Assembly: GCA_005877185.1 (NCBI GenBank)
Contig: VBPQ01000072.1
Coordinates: forward strand, 1 to 7,511
DNA length: 7,511 bases
From: Nitrososphaerota archaeon
Lineage (GTDB): Archaea; Thermoproteota; Nitrososphaeria; Nitrososphaerales; Gagatemarchaeaceae
Reading direction: 5' to 3'
The notes under the pieces are model-generated. The model ran no database searches and was not told the origin of the DNA. It saw nothing but the letters and a program-made list of their open reading frames with translations. Positions 1-5,350 of this stretch are shown in pieces (positions within the stretch are counted from its first letter, which is position 1; each line of letters begins with the position of its first letter). The position numbers and the translations under genes are program-made.

Positions 1-1143
1 GGAGCTCAGAACCATATGGTTCTCATCATACAACGTGACGTAGTAACCGTAGATCGAGTTGGCGTTCTGGTCGGTCGATTTCACGGTTAGACTCGAGGGT
101 TGGGACGTTCCACAATTCAGGACCGCCGTCAGTGTAGTGTCGCTCGTGATCGATAGACTCCTCCGGCTGCTCGTGCTGCCAGTGTCCAGCCAGTGGGAGA
201 AGGCGCACGAACCGTAGCCGTCGGCCTCGACGGTATAGGTCTGCCCGTTGCCGAGGGTGAAGATGATGGGTGTGAACCCTGATGCCACCGTGTTACCATT
301 CTGGTAAAGCTGGGCCCAGTAACCTGTGAGGGTAGCCCCAGAAGTGTCTTGGGTTTTGACTGTGAGGCTTGATGAAGCAGGATCCAGGGCCGCCGTCAAA
401 TCCCCAAAATAGGGCGGCAACGTACTCCAGGGCTCTGGGTTGGTGCCGTTGGTAATGTAGATGTAACCCACGTATTTTGACGCGCTAACGACGTATGATT
501 TGTTCAAATTGTTCACGGCCAACGGTAAGATGCCCCAGTTCTGCTTGTCGTAGTTCGTGTGCCAACCTCCGAGGTAGCTGATGCTCGGCAACCCAGGAGC
601 CTCGTGGATGATAATCGCATCCACAGTGCCTACGTAACTTGGCAAGGTTTCAGTTCCAGGATTTCCTACTACGAGTGTAAGGCCCCTCGATCTCGCGTAT
701 TGAGTTAGGTCAGAATAATAGCTCTCATCGCCTCCTTTGTACGACATCCCGTCGATGAATACCCCATCAACGTTATACCAAATCTTGTAATGGTCGATCT
801 CGACCTTAACATCACTGATATTTCGTGAACCAAACGACACGTATGTGTATCCAATTACAAGAATGCCAACCGAGTGTAGTCTTTCGCTAAATACCGTGTA
901 GTTCGCATCTGGGGAGCTCCCAGGACCACCACCATTGTTGATTATCACCACGAATGGTACTCCGGGGTGTGCAGTCTTCTCCTGAATGAGAGGAGCCAAG
1001 TTGACATCCCGGATGTCGTACAGCGGGATCAAGAGGCTTGTAGGTGGGGACGCTGATTCCGTCTGCGGTGAAGCGGAAAAAGGGATGAGCAACAGAATAA
1101 TCGTTGAAAGCGCTGCATAGAGTCTTACAGATTTCTCTAACAT
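1..1143 (-). CDS. Secreted spherulation-specific family 4 (spherulin-4, GH135-like) protein with C-terminal beta repeats; 3' end cut by window edge
   Basis: The frame is open for 381 codons from ATG at 1143 to the window edge. Residues 1-31 look like a signal peptide (K4, R7, then a hydrophobic stretch), so the protein is probably exported. Residues 36-250 carry the spherulin-4 TIM-barrel pattern: a first strand ending LIPLYD, then NNGGGPG (69-75), GYTY (98-101), VDGVFIDG (125-132), VVGNPGT (158-164) and IIIHE (177-181). Known relatives include the fungal GH135 enzyme Sph3, which cleaves alpha-1,4-linked N-acetylgalactosamine in galactosaminogalactan. Here the usual Asp-Glu after the 'GIFF' strand reads Asp131-Gly132, so activity is uncertain. 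A beta-rich repeat follows (about 258-345) and a second copy starts near 350 (both begin SLTVK) and is truncated. Sequons occur at N108, N214 and N232. There is no obvious Shine-Dalgarno sequence; TTG at 1161 is a weaker in-frame start. Fold is confident; substrate is not known. Confidence 0.88.
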   Translation of the reverse strand, partial: MLEKSVRLYAALSTIILLLIPFSASPQTESASPPTSLLIPLYDIRDVNLAPLIQEKTAHPGVPFVVIINNGGGPGSSPDANYTVFSERLHSVGILVIGYTYVSFGSRNISDVKVEIDHYKIWYNVDGVFIDGMSYKGGDESYYSDLTQYARSRGLTLVVGNPGTETLPSYVGTVDAIIIHEAPGLPSISYLGGWHTNYDKQNWGILPLAVNNLNKSYVVSASKYVGYIYITNGTNPEPWSTLPPYFGDLTAALDPASSSLTVKTQDTSGATLTGYWAQLYQNGNTVASGFTPIIFTLGNGQTYTVEADGYGSCAFSHWLDTGSTSSRRSLSITSDTTLTAVLNCGTSQPSSLTVKSTDQNANSIYGYYVTLYDENHMVLSS

Positions 1144-1407
1144 GTGAGTCGCCAGTATCAATCGCAGTCCTAGACCTTATGTGGGTATGCGAAGTTTTTC
1201 ACATAAAAGACGTCCACATTGAATGGTCGCATCTTGGACAAAGCAAAGAATCCACTGTCAGATTGGACCAAGGTTCGAGGAGTGACACTCCGCCTTGTCG
1301 GGGCAACCCCTTTATGTCGAACCAAGTATGACAGTGACCTTGATCGGTCAGCACGCTTGCCCTCTTGCCAAACCGCAGATTAGACCTTACGAGGGTGGAG
1401 CGGCCCG
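1144..1407. other. Divergent intergenic region between spherulin-4 gene and zinc-ribbon gene
   Basis: This spacer must hold promoters for both flanking genes. Weak TATA-like sequences are visible: TCTTTTATGT on the minus strand (1201-1210), about 60 bases before the spherulin-4 ATG, and CCTTTATGTC on the plus strand (1309-1318), about 90 bases before the zinc-ribbon ATG. Neither is a strong match to the archaeal TATA consensus. Two short hairpins stand close together: GGAGT-GAC-ACTCC (1279-1291) and GGGG-CAA-CCCC (1300-1310). The frames through here have no recognisable protein content. I could not build a tRNA or other known RNA from it. Confidence 0.4.
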
Positions 1408-1542
1408 ATGATTGTTCACAAGGAGTGCCAGGGGCAGGCGACTTACCTGGGGGATAATGCCTTCTGCCACATTTGCGGTAAATACGTCAGGTCGGCGGAG
1501 TTGATGGATGCAGATGACAGTCCTAGTCCCTTCTCGGGCTAG
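1408..1542 (+). CDS. Small zinc-ribbon-like protein (44 aa)
   Basis: This 44-residue frame begins with MIVHKEC and contains FCHICGKYV at residues 19-27. Cys7, Cys20 and Cys23, with His4 or His21 as a fourth ligand, could bind one zinc ion as a treble-clef or zinc-ribbon-like knuckle. The tail is acidic (MDADD, 33-37). Very small proteins with a HKEC...CxxCGKYV pattern are common in Nitrososphaerota, as I recall them; most are uncharacterised and are assumed to act as nucleic-acid-binding or adaptor proteins. A purine-rich GAGGGTGGAG (1391-1400) lies 7 bases before the ATG and can act as ribosome binding site. It stands alone, divergent from the spherulin-4 gene and 474 bases before the next plus-strand gene. 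The zinc-binding pattern and well-placed ribosome binding site support a real gene despite its length. Confidence 0.72.
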   Translation: MIVHKECQGQATYLGDNAFCHICGKYVRSAELMDADDSPSPFSG

Positions 1543-2016
1543 GATATCTCGCAGTGGAGCACTACACCTTCAAGGTGCCGGCCGGAGAGTCTTCCGGGTC
1601 CACTCGCACAAACGAGGGTGGTCGGATAAGTGCGGGAGAATTGTAAAATGGTGCAAGATGAACCTCAAAGCCCCGCCGTGTTATCTTCTGGCATATGAGG
1701 GGCCCGGGATGAACCCAGAGACAATTGCAGTCTGACCCGAGGCCAGCTTGAGGCTATTCGTCATCGATCATCGGTGAGGAGGGGGAACCCAAGCTTGCCG
1801 GCGATTCTTCGATTCGACCATATGAAGCAATCATATAGAGGATTGTAAGGGCCGTTGTATATAGCAACAGATTACAACTCATCAAGCGAAGACGGCTTGA
1901 TTCGTCCGTTAGGTCGGAGCTGACGAGACATTTGCCAGACATTTCCCTCTTTTCCGCACCAACAGTTCTCGCCTCGAAATACCGGCTTATCGGGTGAGGG
2001 GAGGGCAGTCGCACCG
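1543..2016. other. Long intergenic region upstream of the secreted-protein gene
   Basis: No gene is convincing here. TATA-like GTATATAG (1857-1864) and the AT-rich CATATAGAG (1832-1840) are candidate plus-strand promoter elements for the gene at 2017; the first would leave a leader of about 130 bases. GATCATCGGT at 1766-1775 recurs exactly at 2019-2028, inside the palindrome over the next start codon. A minus-strand frame at 1754-2014 (86 codons from GTG, or 62 from ATG at 1942) contains one hydrophobic stretch (NLLLYTTALTILYMIASYG) that could be a membrane helix, but it matches nothing I know. A plus-strand frame at 1508-1735 overlaps the zinc-ribbon gene and looks non-coding. Confidence 0.4.
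1855..1864 (+). promoter_or_regulatory. Candidate TATA box for the 2017-5283 operon
   Basis: TTGTATATAG is the best TATA-like match between the zinc-ribbon gene and the gene at 2017. Archaeal transcription would start about 25 bases downstream, near 1885, giving a leader of about 130 bases. That leader length is long for an archaeon, so the true promoter may lie closer to the gene. The call rests on base composition alone. Confidence 0.25.
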
Positions 2017-2028
2017 ATGATCATCGGT
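2013..2028. repeat. 16-bp perfect palindrome spanning the start codon of the 2017 gene
   Basis: ACCGATGATCATCGGT reads the same on both strands, and the ATG of the downstream gene is at its positions 5-7. Ten bases of it (GATCATCGGT) also occur at 1766-1775, about 250 bases upstream. In DNA it could be a site for a dimeric repressor; in RNA it could form a 6-bp stem with a GATC loop, with the first base of the start codon at the base-paired side. Either would reduce expression of the operon. The palindrome is certain, its function is inferred. Confidence 0.5.
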
Positions 2029-3012
2029 ACCTTGAGTGGTCCAAGATTGGCGGACAAACGGGTCATTGTAATCGTCATCTTGGCGATTGTGGTCGCATCT
2101 ACTGCCGCATTCGCGTTCCTGCAAATTCTGGGTTCGGGGGGAAACGGGAACTCTTCGACGAATACGACAACCTCTCAAAGTCTTCCTTCGTATCCTCAAG
2201 GCACGAGGTTCATTCGGATAAGGGCTCTTGAAAAAAACTCGATGTGGGCGTTGCCGGACTATGATGCCCAGCAGGTCTTGAGAATCATATCGGACCTGAA
2301 ACCGGAAGCGCTCGAGCGATACGTGAGCGGACCACAGAACGCGAGTGCCCCGGTTCCGGTCGCGCCGGGCAGCCCGCCGATGACTGTCGGGGAGTTCCTT
2401 AATGCGAGCTTGCGCGCATGCGAATGCAACATCATTCCCCGCCTCTCTTTGGGAGACTATGATTCTGGGAAGTTTCTCAACGAGGCGGCGAGTCTTCTTT
2501 CGATGCCCGTCTACCCCAAGATGCGGTACCTAAGCTTGGACTCCTGGACACCTTTCGCTTCGAATCACACCTCTGAGGAGATCAAGGGCATGTTTCAGCG
2601 TCTCTACGACCAGGGGTGGGCTGGAGTCGGGTTGAACGAGTGCGGTGGCTATTCACCCTCGTACGGATACGCGACCTTCGCTAGCTTCTGCGTCTCCACC
2701 AATACGTGGAAGCCCATCGCCGCTGGGCTCGCTCAGCTGAAGAACGAGCCCAACATAAAGCTCCGCCTGCTGTACATCGACTTTCCGGATGCGATGAAGA
2801 ACTTCAGCGCGCTGAGCACGACCGAGGAGGCAGACATCTTCGCGCAGAAGATCTCTCCAGCCCAATCAGATGACGGCTTCGTATTCGTCTATCCGATCGC
2901 ACAGAGCTTCTGGGATAGCATGACTCGCGTCACTCCCGCTGAAAGTGCCTACGGGGGAGCGTCGATCTACGAAGTGATAAAGGGATTGATGAACCAATAC
3001 AACGCTGGCTAG
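2017..3012 (+). CDS. Membrane-anchored, probably extracytoplasmic protein of unknown function, possible TIM-barrel fold
   Basis: The 331-residue product has a single hydrophobic segment (about 15-38) after a short Lys/Arg-containing N-terminus, so it is either anchored or exported. A Gly/Ser/Thr/Asn-rich linker (40-56) follows, then one domain to the end. Six N-glycosylation sequons (N45, N49, N108, N129, N183, N262) and four cysteines (135, 137, 209, 225) fit an external location. Strand-like segments each ending in acidic or polar residues (YLSLDSW about 171-177, GVGLNECGG about 203-211, LLYIDFPD about 251-258, GFVFVYPI about 287-294) suggest a beta/alpha barrel of glycoside-hydrolase type. 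D175, E208 and D255 are the best candidate active-site acids, but I recognise no named family. GGAGG (2000-2004) lies 12 bases before ATG; the frame is closed upstream by TGA at 1921 without a better start. It is probably co-transcribed with the membrane protein that follows. Confidence 0.85.
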   Translation: MIIGTLSGPRLADKRVIVIVILAIVVASTAAFAFLQILGSGGNGNSSTNTTTSQSLPSYPQGTRFIRIRALEKNSMWALPDYDAQQVLRIISDLKPEALERYVSGPQNASAPVPVAPGSPPMTVGEFLNASLRACECNIIPRLSLGDYDSGKFLNEAASLLSMPVYPKMRYLSLDSWTPFASNHTSEEIKGMFQRLYDQGWAGVGLNECGGYSPSYGYATFASFCVSTNTWKPIAAGLAQLKNEPNIKLRLLYIDFPDAMKNFSALSTTEEADIFAQKISPAQSDDGFVFVYPIAQSFWDSMTRVTPAESAYGGASIYEVIKGLMNQYNAG

Positions 3013-3060
3013 TGAGTACCTCTGAACCAAAGAGTCTCCCTCCCATCACGGAAGAATCTC

Positions 3061-3083
3061 CCGTGAGGCGACTCTGCTCACGG
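3061..3083 (+). other. Perfect 7-bp stem-loop in the operon spacer
   Basis: CCGTGAG (3061-3067) pairs exactly with CTCACGG (3077-3083) around a 9-base loop. It lies 49 bases after the stop of the upstream gene. There is no T tract after it, so it does not look like a terminator; it may be an mRNA processing or stability element. The pairing is visible, its role is unknown. Confidence 0.4.
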
Positions 3084-3093
3084 TAAGCGAGGG

Positions 3094-3133
3094 GGGCTGG
3101 CCCGCCTCGTCCAGCCCGCATCCTTACGGCGGG
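3094..3133 (+). promoter_or_regulatory. Stem-loop with possible pseudoknot to the Shine-Dalgarno region of the GT-C gene
   Basis: GGGCTGG (3094-3100) pairs exactly with CCAGCCC (3111-3117). The loop begins CCCGCC (3101-3106), which is the exact complement of GGCGGG (3128-3133) at the upstream edge of the Shine-Dalgarno sequence of the next gene. Both helices together would make an H-type pseudoknot that hides the ribosome binding site. No base separates the two helices on one side, so one loop pair may have to open for the fold to be possible. The pairings are seen; a role in translation control is inferred. Confidence 0.4.
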
Positions 3134-3141
3134 GGGTGATC
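3131..3141 (+). promoter_or_regulatory. Extended Shine-Dalgarno sequence that overlaps the annotated GTG start
   Basis: GGGGGGTGATC can pair over all 11 bases with the archaeal 16S rRNA 3' end (the complement of AGGAGGTGATC), using two G-U pairs in place of the two A-U pairs. The GTG at 3136 lies inside this sequence and cannot be at the usual spacing from it. The in-frame TTG at 3148, six bases after the match, is therefore the better start; an ATT at 3142 is possible but such starts are rare. Confidence 0.5.
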
Positions 3142-5283
3142 ATTCGCTTGCAATTGGAGTCGAAGACGGAGGAAGAGGACGGCTCTCTGCCGTACTCATA
3201 CCTCCTGCGGGTGACGATGCTCTTCCTTGCCCTGAGCGTCCTCTTCTTCTTCCCCCTGATACTCGAGATGAGCAACTCGCTCCTGGTTCCGGGGTTCGGG
3301 GGGACGCTCTTCGGCACGCTAAGCCGTGACAAGTATCACTTTATCTGGAACTTCTGGTGGTTGCGATACGCCCTCTCCGCTCACCTCGATTTGCTCCACA
3401 CCCAGCTGATGTTCTACCCCCAGGGGGCTTCTCTGGCGCTGCAGACGATCGACTTCTTGGACGCCGCTTTGGCCGCTCCATTCTCCCTGGCGTCGACCGA
3501 GATCTTCTCCTTCAACCTGGTCATCCTCTCGTCATTCCCCATAGCGGGTGTCACCGCATTCCTCCTCGCCTGGCATCTCACACACTCTCGACTGGCCAGC
3601 GTCATCGGCGGATTCGTCTACGCCTTCTTTCCCCAGCATGCTGCTCAAGCCGTCTTCGGTCACCCCAACATCGCGAACGTGGGTTGGTTCCCCGCATACT
3701 TCCTCGCTCTGATGCTCACCTTCGAGAAGGGGAAGGCCCGGTACGCGGTCATCTCCGGGGTGATACTCGCGGCCCTCACACTTATCGACCTGCAGGAGCT
3801 GGTGATGGCGGCGATAGGCACTCTAGTCTACCTCGTGTATCACTTGATCGCCAGTCGCCCCTCGAATCTCTTGAGATTCCTCAGTCTCGCCTTCCTCGTG
3901 GCGGCCGTTGGGATCGGGATTACCTCACCTTACCTATTCAGCGCTTACGGAGCGGCAGTCAGCGGGTCGCGGGTGGCACCGCCCATCAGCCAAGTTGTGG
4001 CCAATTCGGCGATTCCAAGACTCTATCTGACGCCGTCTCCGTTCAACGCGCTCTACGGTGACAGCTTCTCCTCCTCATACCAGGGGTTGACCGGCGGACC
4101 CGCAAACTGGATGATCTTCGCAGGCTGGACCGTCCTCGCGCTCGCCGCGATCGGCGCGGTAACCTCGAAGGAGAGAAGGAAATACTATCTCGTCGCCATA
4201 GTTGTCGTCTTCTTCCTCTTCTCGCTGGGACCCTCGGAGAACCCTTCGACAATCTCCGTTCAATCCCTCTACACCCTCCTCTACGATCACATCTCCATCC
4301 TTCACTACTTTCGATCCACCGCGCGCTTCTCGATAATGGTTATGCTCGGATTATCCTGCCTCGCCTCGCTGGGGGTGCGGCAGATTCTGGAGATTGCCCG
4401 GAGGCGGAGATTCAGGCTCTCGGCTGAGAAGGTCGTCGCACTCATCTTCATCGCGCTCATCTTAGTTGAGTACATGCCCGTCGTGGCTGTTGATCCCGTC
4501 GTCTCCAGCAACGCCTACAGCATCATCTCGCGCGACTCGGATAACTTCGCGATCCTCGAGCTACCCGCTACGATAACGCAGGCGCAGCTCGCCCTCTACG
4601 AGCAGACCTTTCACGCAAAGCCCCTGGTTAACGGGAAGACTTCCCAATCCCCCGAGACTCTACCCGACTACGCCTACTCTCAGCCGTTCCTCCGCTCCCT
4701 GGTTAGCCCGCTCAGGTTTCTGAGGTTTCCCCATGACATCGTCAATCAATCCTTCACGGATATTCAGCTGGCCCCCATCGTGATGACCCAGTACAGGATA
4801 AAGTACGTCATCCTCCATGTCCAATCATTCGGGGACCCGAAGGTCTACCGCGGGACCTACACCAAACTGTACAGGGCTCTGGGGCCTCCGGTCTTCCAAG
4901 ACAGAGAGACGGTGTTGTTCGAGTTAGGCCTCCGGGTCAGCCTACCATCGATACTCCGGATGGCGATGACCTCGCCCCTGGTTGTCTTCGGGGAGGGATG
5001 GGGGCCGCCCAACGCAGAAGGGAGGAGTGCGACCGCGGACGCCCAGCTCTTCGTGTACACCTCCGCCGCTGGCGACTATGACATCAAGATGGCATCGTCA
5101 GACCGAGGCCTCTGCCTCGTCGCCAATCTGTCGAGCTCCCCCGTCTGTGGAGTCTACGACCAGGCGACGGGGAGATCGCTCTATCGAGTCCCACTGAGCG
5201 TGGGGAGGAATGTCCTGAGCCTTGTGACCGCGGGTGACCGAGTCACCATCTCATACATCGAGGTTCGCGACGAGTCTCACTAG
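3136..5283 (+). CDS. Large polytopic membrane protein, GT-C/YfhO-like glycosyltransferase family
   Basis: The longest frame has 715 residues from GTG 3136; the ribosome binding site favours TTG 3148 (711 residues). About eleven to thirteen membrane helices lie between residues 25 and 450, followed by a soluble C-terminal domain of about 260 residues that is probably outside the cell. The first external loop has RDKYHFIWNFWW (64-75), where Asp65 sits where GT-C enzymes keep their catalytic or metal-binding acid, followed by FYPQG (93-97). FPQH (165-168), FGHPN (174-178) and the FRSTARFS helix start (392-399) are also typical of these polyprenyl-phosphate-sugar-dependent transferase-like proteins. 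The C-terminal part has sequons at N537 and N664 and a Cys660/Cys671 pair. GT-C enzymes move a sugar from a lipid carrier to a protein, glycan or lipid outside the membrane; donor and acceptor here are unknown. It follows the secreted-protein gene by 123 bases with no TATA box between, so an operon is likely. Confidence 0.87.
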   Translation: MIIRLQLESKTEEEDGSLPYSYLLRVTMLFLALSVLFFFPLILEMSNSLLVPGFGGTLFGTLSRDKYHFIWNFWWLRYALSAHLDLLHTQLMFYPQGASLALQTIDFLDAALAAPFSLASTEIFSFNLVILSSFPIAGVTAFLLAWHLTHSRLASVIGGFVYAFFPQHAAQAVFGHPNIANVGWFPAYFLALMLTFEKGKARYAVISGVILAALTLIDLQELVMAAIGTLVYLVYHLIASRPSNLLRFLSLAFLVAAVGIGITSPYLFSAYGAAVSGSRVAPPISQVVANSAIPRLYLTPSPFNALYGDSFSSSYQGLTGGPANWMIFAGWTVLALAAIGAVTSKERRKYYLVAIVVVFFLFSLGPSENPSTISVQSLYTLLYDHISILHYFRSTARFSIMVMLGLSCLASLGVRQILEIARRRRFRLSAEKVVALIFIALILVEYMPVVAVDPVVSSNAYSIISRDSDNFAILELPATITQAQLALYEQTFHAKPLVNGKTSQSPETLPDYAYSQPFLRSLVSPLRFLRFPHDIVNQSFTDIQLAPIVMTQYRIKYVILHVQSFGDPKVYRGTYTKLYRALGPPVFQDRETVLFELGLRVSLPSILRMAMTSPLVVFGEGWGPPNAEGRSATADAQLFVYTSAAGDYDIKMASSDRGLCLVANLSSSPVCGVYDQATGRSLYRVPLSVGRNVLSLVTAGDRVTISYIEVRDESH

Positions 5284-5297
5284 CGGCTGCTCACGAC

Positions 5298-5318
5298 CCC
5301 GTCACAGTTGCTGACGGG
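5298..5318. other. Perfect 7-bp hairpin between convergent genes
   Basis: CCCGTCA (5298-5304) and TGACGGG (5312-5318) pair exactly around a 7-base loop. It sits in the 67-base gap between the stops of the GT-C gene and the convergent phosphohydrolase gene, so both transcripts would end with it. No T tract follows on either strand, unlike typical archaeal termination, which needs U-rich sequence. It may act as a 3'-end stability element or a bidirectional transcription block. Confidence 0.4.
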
Positions 5319-5350
5319 AGCCTCAACCCGGCTCGTCTCGCCTCTTGCTG

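Noticed and set aside
1268..1310. AGGTTCGAGG and two adjacent hairpins, suggestive of a tRNA or structured RNA
   Set aside because: No acceptor stem, anticodon arm or CCA-side pairing can be built around the TTCGA sequence, and the hairpins do not match an RNA family that I know.
1104..1331. A 75-codon plus-strand open frame over the spherulin-4 start
   Set aside because: It overlaps the signal-peptide coding part of a clear gene on the other strand and crosses its promoter region; the product has no recognisable features.
1171..1391. TAGACCTTA occurs at 1171-1179 and again at 1381-1389, upstream of both divergent genes
   Set aside because: A nine-base match within a few hundred bases is expected by chance at about this rate, and the orientation does not fit a shared promoter element.
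1508..1735. A 75-codon plus-strand open frame after the zinc-ribbon gene
   Set aside because: It begins inside the zinc-ribbon gene in another frame, lacks a ribosome binding site of its own and its product resembles no known protein.
3357..4061. A 234-codon plus-strand open frame
   Set aside because: It lies wholly inside the GT-C gene in another frame, is rich in Arg, Pro, Ser and Leu as expected for a GC-rich shadow, and has no recognisable domain.
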